DNA of 64,000 nt from positions 239,092-303,091 of the forward strand of contig NZ_JSAK01000001.1 in the NCBI RefSeq assembly GCF_000802965.1, given 5' to 3'. Positions 42,281 through 53,815 of the stretch are shown piece after piece (positions within the stretch are counted from its first letter, which is position 1; every line of letters starts with the position of its first letter). The notes below the pieces were generated by a model. The model did no database searches and was not told where the DNA came from. It saw nothing but the letters and a program-made list of their open reading frames with translations. Made by a program: the position numbers and the translations under genes. This DNA comes from Pseudomonas fluorescens (lineage in GTDB: Bacteria; Pseudomonadota; Gammaproteobacteria; Pseudomonadales; Pseudomonadaceae).

Positions 42281-45112
42281 ATGCAAGAAAGCGTGATGCA
42301 GCGCATGTGGAACAGCGCCTACCTATCCGGTAGTAACGCTGCCTATGTGGAAGAGCTCTACGAGCTCTACCTGCACGACCCTAACGCTGTGCCAGAAGAG
42401 TGGCGCACCTACTTCCAGAAGTTGCCTGCTGACGGCAACACTGCCACCGATGTTTCGCACTCCACAATTCGCGATCATTTCGTCTTGCTGGCAAAGAACC
42501 AGCGCCGCGCCCAACCGGTTTCCGCCGGCAGCGTGAGCAGTGAGCACGAGAAGAAGCAAGTTGAAGTGCTGCGATTGATCCAGGCCTACCGTATGCGTGG
42601 CCACCAGGCAGCCCAGCTTGACCCGCTGGGGCTGTGGCAGCGTCCTGCACCTGCAGACCTGTCAATCAATCATTACGGCTTGACCAATGCCGATCTTGAT
42701 ACGACCTTCCGTGCCGGCGACCTGTTCATCGGCAAAGAGGAAGCGAGCCTACGCGAAATTCACGAAGCGTTGCAGCAGACATATTGCCGCACCATCGGCG
42801 CTGAATTTACGCACATCACCGATTCCGAGCAGCGCCAGTGGTTCCAGCAGCGTCTGGAAAGCGTGCGCGGCCGTCCGACGTACTCGGCCGACATCAAGGG
42901 TCACTTGCTCGAGCGCGTCACTGCCGGTGAAGGCCTGGAAAAATACCTGGGCACCAAATACCCGGGCACCAAGCGTTTCGGTCTGGAAGGCGGCGAGAGC
43001 CTGATTCCGATGCTCGACGAATTGATCCAGCGTTCCGGTTCCTACGGCACCAAGGAAATCGTCATCGGCATGGCCCACCGTGGCCGTCTGAACGTGCTGG
43101 TCAACACCTTCGGCAAGAACCCGCGCGAGCTGTTCGACGAGTTCGAAGGCAAGAAGAAGGTCGAGCTGGGTTCCGGTGACGTTAAATACCACCAGGGCTT
43201 CTCGTCCAACGTCATGACCACCGGCGGTGAAGTTCACCTGGCCATGGCTTTCAACCCGTCCCACCTGGAAATCGTTTCTCCAGTGGTCGAGGGTTCGGTC
43301 CGTGCCCGTCAGGATCGTCGTAACGACCCTACCGGTGAGAAGGTTCTGCCGATCTCCATCCACGGTGACGCGGCATTCGCCGGTCAAGGCGTGGTGATGG
43401 AAACCTTCCAGATGTCGCAAACCCGCGGTTTCAAGACCGGCGGTACCGTGCACATCGTGATCAACAACCAGGTTGGTTTCACCATCAGCAACCCGCTGGA
43501 CTCGCGTTCCACCGAGTACGCCACCGACGTCGCGAAAATGATCCAGGCGCCGATCCTCCATGTGAATGGTGATGATCCGGAAGCCGTATTGTTCGTGACC
43601 CAACTGGCCATCGACTACCGCATGCAGTTCAAGCGTGACGTGGTGATCGACCTGGTCTGCTACCGTCGTCGCGGCCACAACGAGGCCGACGAGCCAAGTG
43701 GCACCCAGCCGATCATGTATCAGCAGATCACCAAACAGCGCACCACCCGTGAGCTGTATGCCGATCGTCTGACCCAGAGCGGTGTCATCGACGCAGAGCG
43801 TGTTCAGGCGAAAGTCGACGAATACCGCAACGCGCTGGACAACGGTCTGCACGTAGTGAAAAGCCTGGTCAAAGAGCCGAACAAAGAGTTGTTCGTGGAC
43901 TGGCGTCCGTATCTGGGCCACGCCTGGACCGCGCGTCACGACACTCGCTTCGACCTCAAGACCTTGCAGGAACTGTCCGCCAAGCTGCTGGAAATCCCGG
44001 AAGGCTTCGTGGTACAGCGCCAGGTCTCGAAAATCTACGAAGACCGTCAGAAGATGCAAGCCGGCGGCCTGCCGATCAACTGGGGTTACGCCGAAACCAT
44101 GGCGTACGCGACCCTGGCGTTCGAAGGTCACCCGATCCGCATGACCGGCCAGGACATCGGCCGCGGTACGTTCTCGCACCGTCATGCCGTGTTGCACAAC
44201 CAGAAAGACGCGGGCACCTACATCCCGTTGCAGAACCTGTACGACGGTCAGCCACGTTTCGACCTGTACGACTCGTTCCTGTCCGAAGAAGCGGTACTGG
44301 CGTTCGAGTACGGTTATTCGACCACCACGCCTGATGCGCTGGTTATCTGGGAAGCCCAGTTCGGCGACTTCGCCAACGGCGCCCAGGTCGTTATTGACCA
44401 GTTCATCACCAGTGGCGAGCACAAGTGGGGCCGTCTCTGCGGTCTGACCATGCTGCTGCCGCACGGTTATGAAGGTCAGGGTCCGGAGCACTCGTCGGCT
44501 CGTCTCGAGCGTTACCTGCAACTGTGCGCCGAGCACAACATTCAGGTAGCCGTACCGACAACGCCGGCTCAGATTTATCACTTGCTGCGCCGTCAGGTGA
44601 TTCGCCCACTGCGCAAGCCATTGATCGTTCTGACTCCGAAGTCGCTGCTGCGTCATAAACTGGCCATTTCGACCCTGGAAGATCTGGCCGAAGGTTCGTT
44701 CCAGACCGTGATCCCGGAAATCGATGCTCAAGACCCGTCCAAGGTCGAGCGCGTTGTCCTGTGTAGCGGCAAGGTCTACTACGACCTGCTGGAAAAACGC
44801 CGTGCCGAAGGTCGTGATGACATCGCCATCGTGCGTATCGAGCAGCTGTACCCATTCCCTGAGGACGACTTGAAAGAAGTCCTGGCTCCTTATACCAACG
44901 TCAAGCATGCCGTTTGGTGTCAGGAAGAGCCGATGAACCAGGGTGCGTGGTACTGCAGCCAACACCACATGCGTCGCAGCATCAGCAACCTCGACAAGTC
45001 TCTCGTACTCGAGTACGCGGGCCGTGAGGCTTCTGCTGCACCCGCATGCGGTTATGCATCGATGCACGCTGAGCAGCAGGAAAAACTGCTGCAAGACGCC
45101 TTTACTGTTTAA
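42281..45112 (+). CDS. sucA: 2-oxoglutarate dehydrogenase E1 component SucA
   Basis: ThDP-dependent E1 of the 2-oxoglutarate dehydrogenase complex, decarboxylating 2-oxoglutarate and passing succinyl to SucB. The 943-residue protein has the N-terminal anchor MWNSAYLSGSNAAYVEELYELY, IGMAHRGRLNVLVN near 261, the ThDP region HGDAAFAGQGVVMET near 363 and NNQVGFTI. The transketolase-like C-terminal half holds GQDIGRGTFSHRHAVLH near 624. It is 42 bp from sucB. Confidence 0.97.
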   Translation: MQESVMQRMWNSAYLSGSNAAYVEELYELYLHDPNAVPEEWRTYFQKLPADGNTATDVSHSTIRDHFVLLAKNQRRAQPVSAGSVSSEHEKKQVEVLRLIQAYRMRGHQAAQLDPLGLWQRPAPADLSINHYGLTNADLDTTFRAGDLFIGKEEASLREIHEALQQTYCRTIGAEFTHITDSEQRQWFQQRLESVRGRPTYSADIKGHLLERVTAGEGLEKYLGTKYPGTKRFGLEGGESLIPMLDELIQRSGSYGTKEIVIGMAHRGRLNVLVNTFGKNPRELFDEFEGKKKVELGSGDVKYHQGFSSNVMTTGGEVHLAMAFNPSHLEIVSPVVEGSVRARQDRRNDPTGEKVLPISIHGDAAFAGQGVVMETFQMSQTRGFKTGGTVHIVINNQVGFTISNPLDSRSTEYATDVAKMIQAPILHVNGDDPEAVLFVTQLAIDYRMQFKRDVVIDLVCYRRRGHNEADEPSGTQPIMYQQITKQRTTRELYADRLTQSGVIDAERVQAKVDEYRNALDNGLHVVKSLVKEPNKELFVDWRPYLGHAWTARHDTRFDLKTLQELSAKLLEIPEGFVVQRQVSKIYEDRQKMQAGGLPINWGYAETMAYATLAFEGHPIRMTGQDIGRGTFSHRHAVLHNQKDAGTYIPLQNLYDGQPRFDLYDSFLSEEAVLAFEYGYSTTTPDALVIWEAQFGDFANGAQVVIDQFITSGEHKWGRLCGLTMLLPHGYEGQGPEHSSARLERYLQLCAEHNIQVAVPTTPAQIYHLLRRQVIRPLRKPLIVLTPKSLLRHKLAISTLEDLAEGSFQTVIPEIDAQDPSKVERVVLCSGKVYYDLLEKRRAEGRDDIAIVRIEQLYPFPEDDLKEVLAPYTNVKHAVWCQEEPMNQGAWYCSQHHMRRSISNLDKSLVLEYAGREASAAPACGYASMHAEQQEKLLQDAFTV

Positions 45113-45154
45113 CGCCTTCGCGCACCTGAAACCGAATTTAAGGACCCACAGATA

Positions 45155-46384
45155 ATGGCTATCGAAATCAAAGCCCCCACTTTCCCGGAATCGGTTGCCG
45201 ACGGCACCGTTGCCACCTGGCACAAACAACCGGGCGACGCTGTAAAGCGTGATGACCTGATCGTCGACATCGAAACCGACAAGGTTGTGCTGGAAGTGTT
45301 GGCCACTGCTGACGGCGTGCTGGGCGCTATCGTCAAGAACGAAGGCGACACCGTTCTGTCCGACGAAGTCCTGGGCTCCATCGAAGCGGGCGGCGCTGCT
45401 GCTGCCCCGGCTGCCCCGGCTGCCGCTGCTGCTCCGGCCGCTGCACAAGCTGCTGCTCCAGCTGCCGAAGGCGAAGACGATCCTGTTGCTGCACCGGCTG
45501 CTCGCAAGCTGGCTGAAGAAAACGGCATCAACATCGCTTCCGTTGCCGGCACTGGCAAAGGCGGTCGTGTGACCAAGGAAGACGTGGTTGCAGCTGTTGC
45601 TGCCAAGAAAGCCGCTCCGGCTGCCGCGCCTGCAAAGGCTGCTGCTCCTTCGGCCGCCGCTCCTGTGTTCGCCGCTGGCGACCGCATCGAGAAGCGCGTA
45701 CCGATGACCCGCGTTCGCGCCACCGTGGCCAAGCGTCTGGTTGAAGCTCAGTCGAACATGGCGATGCTGACCACTTTCAACGAAGTCGACATGACCGAAG
45801 TCATGGCCCTGCGTTCGAAGTACAAGGATCTGTTCGAGAAGTCCCACAATGGCGTGCGCCTGGGCTTCATGTCGTTCTTCGTGAAAGCGGCCACCGAAGC
45901 GCTGAAACGCTTCCCGGCTGTCAACGCCTCGATCGACGGCGGCGACATCGTTTACCACGGCTACGCTGACGTCGGCGTTGCAGTTTCCAGCGATCGCGGC
46001 CTGGTTGTACCGGTTCTGCGTAACGCCGAACTGATGAGCCTGGCTGAAATCGAAGGCGGCATCGCCACCTTCGGCAAGAAAGCCCGCGACGGTAAGCTGT
46101 CGATGGACGAAATGACCGGTGGTACTTTCACCATCACCAACGGTGGTACTTTCGGTTCGATGATGTCGACCCCGATCGTCAACCCGCCGCAAGCCGCTAT
46201 CCTGGGCATGCACAACATTCTGCAGCGTCCTATGGCGATCAACGGTCAGGTCGTTATCCGTCCGATGATGTACCTGGCTCTGTCCTACGATCACCGTCTG
46301 ATCGATGGCAAAGAAGCTGTGACCTTCCTGGTGACCATCAAGAACCTGCTGGAAGATCCGGCTCGTTTGCTGCTGGATATCTGA
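45155..46384 (+). CDS. sucB: Dihydrolipoyl succinyltransferase SucB
   Basis: E2 core of the 2-oxoglutarate dehydrogenase complex. The 409-residue protein has one lipoyl domain (about 1-77) with the lipoyl lysine in ETDKVVLEV (Lys44), an Ala/Pro hinge, an E1/E3-binding domain near 110-145 ([21 protein letters not shown]), a second Ala/Pro hinge and the catalytic domain with SYDHRLIDG (His380, Asp384). AAGGA lies upstream. Confidence 0.97.
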   Translation: MAIEIKAPTFPESVADGTVATWHKQPGDAVKRDDLIVDIETDKVVLEVLATADGVLGAIVKNEGDTVLSDEVLGSIEAGGAAAAPAAPAAAAAPAAAQAAAPAAEGEDDPVAAPAARKLAEENGINIASVAGTGKGGRVTKEDVVAAVAAKKAAPAAAPAKAAAPSAAAPVFAAGDRIEKRVPMTRVRATVAKRLVEAQSNMAMLTTFNEVDMTEVMALRSKYKDLFEKSHNGVRLGFMSFFVKAATEALKRFPAVNASIDGGDIVYHGYADVGVAVSSDRGLVVPVLRNAELMSLAEIEGGIATFGKKARDGKLSMDEMTGGTFTITNGGTFGSMMSTPIVNPPQAAILGMHNILQRPMAINGQVVIRPMMYLALSYDHRLIDGKEAVTFLVTIKNLLEDPARLLLDI

Positions 46385-46398
46385 TAGAAGCAGCCATG

Positions 46399-46445
46399 AG
46401 CTGCAAGCTCGAGCTGTCGGAAAACCCGCAGCTTGGCTTGCAGCT
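46399..46445 (+). repeat. Hairpin in the sucB-lpdG gap
   Basis: AGCTGCAAGC (46399-46408) pairs perfectly with GCTTGCAGCT (46436-46445). The related GCAGCTTGCGGCTTGAAGCTT follows. This class of AGCTGCAAGC repeat is known to me from Pseudomonas intergenic DNA and differs from the REPs. Confidence 0.7.
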
Positions 46446-46482
46446 TGCGGCTTGAAGCTTTTCGCTAAAGAGGATTTTTTGA

Positions 46483-47919
<1,437 letters not shown>

Positions 47920-48117
47920 GACACAATAAGAAACCACGGCGGTACGGCCCGTCGTGAGCCTTGCATGCAAGACTCACCGCGGAATGTCCGCTGGACGCAG
48001 TCTTGCGTAGCTGCACCGGTTGTCCGGAAAGGCTACGCAAGCAGCAGTCACAGGTGGTGCGGCACTTCAATAAGTGCAGCACCGAATGCGCAGTACCTAA
48101 CGAAGACGGTAATAAGC
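47920..48117 (+). promoter_or_regulatory. Structured sucC leader (sucC RNA candidate)
   Basis: Four hairpins: GTGAG/CTCAC (47954-47977) around the palindrome CTTGCATGCAAG; GCGGA/TCCGC (47979-47991); CTTGCGTAGC/GCTACGCAAG (48002-48041); and GGTGC-G-GCACTT/AAGTGC-A-GCACC (48056-48083), loop CAAT. The last ends 34 nt before sucC. Rfam lists a sucC RNA motif in Pseudomonas; I could not test it. Confidence 0.65.
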
Positions 48118-49284
48118 ATGAATCTTCACGAGTATCAGGGTAAGCAGCTGTTCGCTGAGTACGGCCTGCCAGTTTCCACCGGTTACGCGGTAGACACCCC
48201 GGAAGCAGCAGCAGAAGCTTGCGACAAAATCGGCGGCACCGAGTGGGTTGTCAAAGCCCAGGTCCACGCTGGTGGTCGCGGTAAAGCGGGCGGCGTTAAG
48301 CTGGTTCGCAGCAAAGAAGACGCTAAGGCATTCGCACAGCAGTGGCTGGGCAAGCGTCTGGTGACTTACCAGACTGACGCCAATGGTCAGCCAGTCACCA
48401 AGATCCTGGTTGAATCGTGCACTGATATCGCTAAAGAGCTGTACCTGGGCGCTGTCGTTGACCGTTCGAGCCGTCGTATCGTGTTCATGGCTTCCACCGA
48501 AGGTGGCGTGGACATCGAGAAAATCGCTCACGACACTCCAGAAAAAATTCTGAAAGCCACTATCGATCCACTGGTTGGCGCTCAGCCATTCCAGGGTCGC
48601 GAGCTGGCATTCCAGTTGGGTCTGGAAGGCAAGCAAGTTGCCCAGTTCGCCAAGATCTTCGTAGGTCTGGCCAAACTGTTCAAGGATCACGACCTGGCCC
48701 TGCTGGAAGTGAACCCGCTGGTGATCAAGGCTGACGGCGATCTGCACTGCCTCGACGCCAAGATCAACATCGACGCCAACGCCATGTACCGTCAGCCTAA
48801 GCTGAAGACTTTCCACGATCCGTCGCAAGACGATCCGCGCGAAGCGCACGCTGCCAAGTTCGAACTGAACTACGTAGCGCTGGAAGGCAACATCGGTTGC
48901 ATGGTCAACGGTGCTGGCCTGGCCATGGGTACCATGGACATCGTCAACCTGCATGGCGGCAAACCAGCCAACTTCCTCGACGTGGGCGGCGGTGCTACCA
49001 AAGAACGCGTTACCGAAGCTTTCAAAATCATTCTGTCCGACACCAACGTCGCTGCAGTACTGGTTAACATCTTCGGCGGCATCGTTCGTTGCGACATGAT
49101 TGCCGAAGGCATCATCGGTGCAGTGAAAGAAGTCGGCGTGAAAATCCCGGTTGTTGTTCGCCTTGAAGGCAACAACGCTGAGCTGGGCGCTAAAGTACTG
49201 GCAGAAAGCGGTTTGAACATCATCGCTGCTACCAGCCTGACCGACGCTGCTCAACAAGTTGTCAAAGCTGCGGAGGGCAAATAA
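48118..49284 (+). CDS. sucC: Succinyl-CoA synthetase beta subunit SucC
   Basis: ATP-grasp subunit of succinyl-CoA synthetase, which makes succinate with substrate-level phosphorylation. The 388-residue protein begins [16 protein letters not shown]. It has the ATP-grasp region [18 protein letters not shown] at 42-59, [15 protein letters not shown] near 211 with Mg-binding residues, and [14 protein letters not shown] near 320. The length equals the E. coli protein. Its stop overlaps the sucD ATG. Confidence 0.97.
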   Translation: MNLHEYQGKQLFAEYGLPVSTGYAVDTPEAAAEACDKIGGTEWVVKAQVHAGGRGKAGGVKLVRSKEDAKAFAQQWLGKRLVTYQTDANGQPVTKILVESCTDIAKELYLGAVVDRSSRRIVFMASTEGGVDIEKIAHDTPEKILKATIDPLVGAQPFQGRELAFQLGLEGKQVAQFAKIFVGLAKLFKDHDLALLEVNPLVIKADGDLHCLDAKINIDANAMYRQPKLKTFHDPSQDDPREAHAAKFELNYVALEGNIGCMVNGAGLAMGTMDIVNLHGGKPANFLDVGGGATKERVTEAFKIILSDTNVAAVLVNIFGGIVRCDMIAEGIIGAVKEVGVKIPVVVRLEGNNAELGAKVLAESGLNIIAATSLTDAAQQVVKAAEGK

Positions 49285-50165
49285 TGAGCGTCCTGATCAA
49301 TAAAGACACCAAAGTTATCTGCCAGGGTATTACCGGTTCGCAAGGTAGTTTCCACACCCAGCAAGCCATCGAGTACGGCACCAAGATGGTGGGTGGTGTA
49401 ACGCCTGGTAAAGGCGGCACCGAGCACCTGGGTCTGCCAGTGTTCAACACCGTGAAAGACGCTGTAGCTGCAACTGGCGCCACCGCCAGCGTGATCTACG
49501 TTCCGGCTCCTTTCTGCAAAGATTCGATCCTGGAAGCTGCGTTCGGCGGTATCAAGCTGATCGTGTGCATCACCGAAGGCATTCCTACCCTGGACATGCT
49601 GGACGCTAAAGTTAAGTGCGACGAGCTGGGTATCACCCTGATCGGCCCTAACTGCCCAGGCGTGATCACTCCAGGCGAATGCAAGATCGGCATCATGCCA
49701 GGTCACATTCACTTGCCAGGCAAGGTCGGTATCGTTTCCCGTTCCGGCACCCTGACCTACGAAGCTGTGAAGCAAACTACTGACGCCGGTTTCGGTCAGT
49801 CGACTTGCGTCGGCATCGGTGGTGACCCGATCCCGGGTTCGAACTTCATCGACATCCTGAAGCTGTTCCAGGAAGACCCGAAGACCGAAGCGATCGTCAT
49901 GATCGGTGAGATCGGCGGTTCGGCTGAAGAAGAAGCGGCTGCCTACATCAAGGCACACGTGACCAAGCCGGTTGTTTCCTACATCGCTGGTGTGACTGCT
50001 CCTCCGGGCAAGCGCATGGGCCATGCTGGCGCAATCATCTCTGGCGGCAAAGGCACTGCAGACGAGAAATTCGCTGCTCTGCAAGACGCAGGCGTTAAAA
50101 CCGTGCGTTCGCTGGCAGACATCGGCAAAGCCCTGGCTGAGCTGACTGGTTGGGCTGTCAAGTAA
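49284..50165 (+). CDS. sucD: Succinyl-CoA synthetase alpha subunit SucD
   Basis: CoA-binding, phosphohistidine subunit. The 293-residue protein has a Rossmann fold with [20 protein letters not shown] near 13-32, [10 protein letters not shown] near 153 and the active-site histidine in [17 protein letters not shown] near 245-260 (His247). The one-base overlap with sucC fits 1:1 subunit production. A UUCG-loop terminator follows. Confidence 0.97.
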   Translation: MSVLINKDTKVICQGITGSQGSFHTQQAIEYGTKMVGGVTPGKGGTEHLGLPVFNTVKDAVAATGATASVIYVPAPFCKDSILEAAFGGIKLIVCITEGIPTLDMLDAKVKCDELGITLIGPNCPGVITPGECKIGIMPGHIHLPGKVGIVSRSGTLTYEAVKQTTDAGFGQSTCVGIGGDPIPGSNFIDILKLFQEDPKTEAIVMIGEIGGSAEEEAAAYIKAHVTKPVVSYIAGVTAPPGKRMGHAGAIISGGKGTADEKFAALQDAGVKTVRSLADIGKALAELTGWAVK

Positions 50166-50195
50166 GCCTCGCGCTTAACTGACGCTTCACCAAAC

Positions 50196-50219
50196 AAAGG
50201 CCACCTTCGGGTGGCCTTT
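50196..50219 (+). terminator. sucCD terminator
   Basis: AAAGGCCACC (50196-50205), loop TTCG, GGTGGCCTTT (50210-50219). A perfect 10-bp stem with a stable UUCG tetraloop; the following T-tract is short. Confidence 0.88.
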
Positions 50220-50629
50220 GTCGTTTCTGGTATGAGAAACACATGAGGCTTTTTTTGTGGCGAGGGAGCTTGCTCCCGCTGGGCTGCGAAGCAGCCAACA
50301 AAAACATACTGCCGCGTTTTAAAAGATGAAATGCGTTGTCTGGCATTACGCCTGCTTCGCAGGCGAGCGGGAGCAAGCTCCCTCGCCACAGGGACATTTC
50401 ATGAAATATAGATATGTAAACGCGACACAGAAATGTCGCGTATCGGATAGTTCGCCCTTTAACAGTGCGTTTACCGCCCAAATTCGTTAGGCTACGCGCC
50501 ATTTTTGCGTCCGCGCCCACAAGGCTGCAACGCGCTAAAAGGGTTGGTCCCATACGGACCGACAGCATTTCCCTCACCCATAGGGAAATCCCTCTCTAAA
50601 TTCCGATTCAGTAGTGTGGTATTTCCCTA
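50220..50629. other. Intergenic region, sucD to brnQ
   Basis: About 410 bp. A REP pair occupies 50256-50390. The rest, 50391-50629, contains the brnQ promoter region, with no clear consensus boxes and no gene I can support. Confidence 0.6.
50256..50390. repeat. BIME (TGTGGCGAGGGAGCTTGCTCCCGCT class)
   Basis: Inverted copies with GCGAAGCAG / CTGCTTCGC inner arms, the same class as in the gcl operon gaps. Confidence 0.88.
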
Positions 50630-51943
50630 ATGAAAGTGTTGAAAGGCCAGGACATCCTGGCACTTGGTTTTATGACGTTTGCCCTGTTCGTCGGGGCCGG
50701 CAACATCATCTTCCCGCCTATCGTCGGTTTGCAGTCCGGGCCTAATGTCTGGATGGCGGCGCTGGGCTTTCTGGTCACGGCGGTCGGTCTGCCGGTGATC
50801 ACAGTTGTGGCGCTGGCCAAGGTTGGCGGCGCCATGGACGCGCTGAGCAGCCCGATCGGTAAAGTCGCCGGTGGCCTGTTGGCCGCGGCGTGCTACCTCG
50901 CGGTCGGCCCGCTGTTCGCGACACCGCGTACTGCGACCGTATCTTTCGAAGTGGGCCTGGCGCCATTGACCGGCGAGAGCCCGTTGGCGCTGTTCCTCTA
51001 CAGCTCGGTGTACTTCCTGCTGGTGTTCTTCATTTCGCTGTATCCGGGGCGTTTGCTGGACACTGTTGGACGCTTCCTCGCGCCGCTGAAGATCATCGCG
51101 CTCTCCGTGCTGGGCATCGCTGCATTCGCCTTGCCGGCCGGTGACATTGGTCACGCCACCCCTGAATACGTTGCCGCACCGTTCTCCCAAGGCTTCATCA
51201 ATGGTTACCTGACCATGGATACCCTGGGCGCTCTGGTGTTCGGCATCGTCATCGTCAACGCCATCCGCTCTCGCGGAGTCGAGTCGCCGGCGCTGATCAC
51301 CCGTTACGCGATCATCGCCGGACTGATTGCCGGTGTAGGTCTGGCACTGGTTTACGTCAGCCTGTTCCGCCTCGGTTCGGGCAGCCATGAAGTGGCGGCT
51401 GGGGCGACCAATGGCGCGGCGGTATTGCACGCTTACGTGCAGCACACGTTCGGTTCGTTGGGCAGCGGATTCCTTGCGGTGCTGATCTCCCTGGCGTGCC
51501 TGGTGACCGCGGTCGGCCTGACCTGTGCCTGCGCCGAGTACTTCAGTCGCGTGGTGCCGCTGTCTTACAAGACCCTGGTGATCATCCTCGCCGCGTTCTC
51601 GCTGCTGGTGTCCAACCTGGGCCTGACCAAGCTGATTGCGTTCTCGATCCCGGTACTCACCGCGATCTACCCGCCATGCATCGTTCTGGTGGCGCTGAGC
51701 TTCTGCAAGGACTTCTGGCATGAGCAGGGTCGTATCCTCGGTCCGGTCATGCTGGTGTCGTTCATCTTCGGCCTGATCGACGCTCTCAAGGGTGCCGGCC
51801 TGGCGGACTGGATGCCGAGCCAAATGGCGCATTTGCCGTTGAGCGAGCAGGGTCTGGCGTGGCTGGTGCCGTCGGTAATGACCCTGGTGGTTGCTGTGGT
51901 TTGCGACCGTCTGCTGGGCAAGCGCGAAGAAGCGTTGGCTTAA
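50630..51943 (+). CDS. brnQ: Branched-chain amino acid carrier BrnQ
   Basis: Cation-coupled transporter for leucine, isoleucine and valine (LIVCS family). The 437-residue inner-membrane protein has about 12 helices and the family N-terminus [26 protein letters not shown]. No good Shine-Dalgarno is visible before ATG 50630. A strong terminator follows at 51985-52016. It stands alone downstream of the suc operon. Confidence 0.94.
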   Translation: MKVLKGQDILALGFMTFALFVGAGNIIFPPIVGLQSGPNVWMAALGFLVTAVGLPVITVVALAKVGGAMDALSSPIGKVAGGLLAAACYLAVGPLFATPRTATVSFEVGLAPLTGESPLALFLYSSVYFLLVFFISLYPGRLLDTVGRFLAPLKIIALSVLGIAAFALPAGDIGHATPEYVAAPFSQGFINGYLTMDTLGALVFGIVIVNAIRSRGVESPALITRYAIIAGLIAGVGLALVYVSLFRLGSGSHEVAAGATNGAAVLHAYVQHTFGSLGSGFLAVLISLACLVTAVGLTCACAEYFSRVVPLSYKTLVIILAAFSLLVSNLGLTKLIAFSIPVLTAIYPPCIVLVALSFCKDFWHEQGRILGPVMLVSFIFGLIDALKGAGLADWMPSQMAHLPLSEQGLAWLVPSVMTLVVAVVCDRLLGKREEALA

Positions 51944-51984
51944 GCGTTGCCGGCCCGTCACAAGCGGGCCTGTGAGCAAAACAG

Positions 51985-52019
51985 AAATGCCCCGTATCAA
52001 TCGATACGGGGCATTTTTT
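51985..52019 (+). terminator. brnQ intrinsic terminator
   Basis: A 14-bp stem (51985-51998 with 52003-52016), loop AATC, followed by T residues. Confidence 0.92.
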
Positions 52020-52077
52020 ATGGGCTGGATGCAGTGTCTTTTTTCTTGGGCTAACGTCGAAGCACTGCAAAACCCTT

Positions 52078-52169
52078 TGTGGGAGCGAGCCTGCTCGCGA
52101 TGGCGTCGGTATATTCAGTAGTGCTGTTGACTGACCCGTCGCAATCGCGAGCAAGCTTGCTCCTACAGG
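52078..52169. repeat. BIME (GAGCGAGCCTGCTCGC class)
   Basis: The inverted pair has unequal arms: GGGAGCGAGCCTGCTCGCGA and TCGCGAGCAAGCTTGCTCCTAC. The second arm is a CAAGCTTG subtype. Confidence 0.85.
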
Positions 52170-52205
52170 GATTGTGTATTCCGCAAATACATCACAAGGA
52201 CCTGC

Positions 52206-52943
52206 ATGTCGTTCATCCAAGCCAATCTGATCCATATCCTTGCTGCCATCTGGTTTGTCATCTGCTGGGGCGGTTACACCCGCTATGCCTCATGGAAAGG
52301 CCGTGACACCGCGTGCCTGGCCAGTGTGTTGCACTTGTATCGTGAGGACTGGATGCGTCGAATGTTGCTGCGTGACAACCGCATCGCCGATGCCAGCGTG
52401 ATTGGCAACCTGGAGCGCAACGCTTCGTTCTTCGCCTCCAGTACGTTGATTATCCTCGCCGGTATTCTCACGGTGCTCGGGGCTTCCGAACGCGCGGTGT
52501 CGTTGTTGGCGGATATTCCGATGGTGCAACAGGCGTCCCAGGGGATGTCGGAGATCAAGTTGTTGTGCCTGGCGTTGGTGTTCGTTTATGCGTTTTTCAC
52601 TTTCAGCTGGTGCATGCGTCAGTACAACTTCGCGGCCATCCTGGTGGGCTCGGCACCCATGGTCGGCGAGCGACATGTCTCCGAACAGGAGCGCAAAGCT
52701 TTTGCCGCCCGCGCTGCGCGTGTCATCTCAATGGCCGCCAACCAGTTCAACTTTGGCCTGCGTTCTTATTACTTCGGCATGACGATGCTGGCCTGGTTTG
52801 TCAGTCCATGGTTGTTCATGTTGATGAGTGCCGGTGTGGTGTTGGTTTTGTACCGTCGCGAGTTTCACTCCGACGTTCTTGATGTGATGGTCTATACCCC
52901 TACTGAGGCGCCGTTGCCCGAGGTGAGTAAAGAGGCTGTTTGA
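52206..52943 (+). CDS. DUF599 family membrane protein
   Basis: A 245-residue inner-membrane protein of the DUF599 group. It has a membrane segment at about 9-24 followed by WGGYTRYASWKGRD, a second near 75-97, a third near 119-138 and a fourth near 195-216. SEIKLLCLALVFVYAFFTFSWCMRQYNF and ANQFNFGLRSYYFG are conserved. The function is unknown. AAGGA precedes the ATG. It overlaps the MAPEG gene by one base. Confidence 0.85.
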   Translation: MSFIQANLIHILAAIWFVICWGGYTRYASWKGRDTACLASVLHLYREDWMRRMLLRDNRIADASVIGNLERNASFFASSTLIILAGILTVLGASERAVSLLADIPMVQQASQGMSEIKLLCLALVFVYAFFTFSWCMRQYNFAAILVGSAPMVGERHVSEQERKAFAARAARVISMAANQFNFGLRSYYFGMTMLAWFVSPWLFMLMSAGVVLVLYRREFHSDVLDVMVYTPTEAPLPEVSKEAV

Positions 52944-53344
52944 TGAGTATTCCTTTCTGGTGTGTGTTTATCAGTGCCTTGCTGATTTACGTGGCGCGAA
53001 TGCCTGTGACCAAGGCGATGAAAGAGCAGGGCGGGTACAACAATCACCTGCCGCGCCAGCAACAAGATCAGCTCACGGGGTTTGGTGCCCGTGCAGTGGC
53101 GGCGCATCAGAACAGCTTCGAGGCGTTCATACTGTTTGCGGTGGGTGTGCTGATGGCGCATACCACGCAAACGGCGGGATGGCTGATCGATTGGCTGGCG
53201 ATCATCTTTGTGATCGCGCGCATTATCTACTTGGTGTGTTACTGGAAAGATCTCGCCTGGCAGCGCAGTCTGGTTTGGCTGGTGGGTTTAATCTGTTCGT
53301 TGTTATTGATGATTAGTCCGACTTTTAGAACGATTTTGCTCTAA
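52943..53344 (+). CDS. MAPEG family membrane protein
   Basis: A 133-residue, four-helix membrane protein related to microsomal glutathione transferases and leukotriene synthases. Family features are RAVAAHQNSFEAFILFAVGVL near 50-70 and ARIIYLVCYW near 92-101. Bacterial members are mostly uncharacterised. The ATG shares a base with the DUF599 stop, so the two are coupled. Confidence 0.88.
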   Translation: MSIPFWCVFISALLIYVARMPVTKAMKEQGGYNNHLPRQQQDQLTGFGARAVAAHQNSFEAFILFAVGVLMAHTTQTAGWLIDWLAIIFVIARIIYLVCYWKDLAWQRSLVWLVGLICSLLLMISPTFRTILL

Positions 53345-53376
53345 CGCCGGGAAGGCAACAAAACAGCAGACAAAAG

Positions 53377-53404
53377 AAAACCCGCACTTGGCGGGTTTTC
53401 TTTT
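53377..53404. terminator. Bidirectional terminator after the MAPEG gene
   Basis: AAAACCCGC (53377-53385), loop ACTTG, GCGGGTTTT (53391-53399), then CTTTT. It serves the MAPEG gene and possibly the converging lipoprotein gene. Confidence 0.88.
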
Positions 53405-53421
53405 CACACGCTAAAAACGAC

Positions 53422-53658
53422 TTAGTTTTTAGGTGCGGCTTCTTTTGCGGCGGCTTCGTTCGATTCGGCCTGAGCTTTGGCAGCTTCGGCGTTTTCTTTC
53501 GCAGCGTCGTTCACTTTATCCTGAGCTTTGTTCATGTCTTGCTGAGCTTGCTCAGCATGTTGGTTGGCATCTTGAGCTTTGTCCTCGGATTTTTTATCGC
53601 AGGCAGCGAGACCGAGGGAAGCGGTCAACATCAAGGCAATAGCTAAAGTCTTACGCAT
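53422..53658 (-). CDS. Small Ala/Lys-rich lipoprotein
   Basis: A 78-residue protein with a type II signal peptide: MRKTLAIALMLTASLGLAAC, lipobox LAAC at 17-20. The mature part is Ala-, Lys-, Gln- and Glu-rich with a heptad-like pattern (about 28-75) and should be one long helix or coiled coil. It resembles small envelope lipoproteins of the Lpp/OprI kind, without being OprI itself. ATG 53658 has AGGAG upstream; the longer frame is unlikely. Confidence 0.78.
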   Translation of the reverse strand: MRKTLAIALMLTASLGLAACDKKSEDKAQDANQHAEQAQQDMNKAQDKVNDAAKENAEAAKAQAESNEAAAKEAAPKN

Positions 53659-53815
53659 GGGGTGTTTCTCCTTATGGAAAATATCTACTGGCCTTTCGAG
53701 CATGGCCATTAGGGTTAAGTTCCTCAATTCGTTCAGATATATAAGATTATTCCCACGGGAACTTTTACGAATCCGCCCAATACGATTTTTGCATACTAAG
53801 AAGAGTGTTTATCAC

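Noticed and set aside
42749..46294. Very long open frame antisense to sucA and sucB (about 1180 codons), and other long antisense frames over sdhA, htpG, gcl and actP
   Set aside because: The opposite strands encode well-recognised enzymes over the whole stretch. GC-rich third positions remove antisense stops, and the antisense products lack family motifs.
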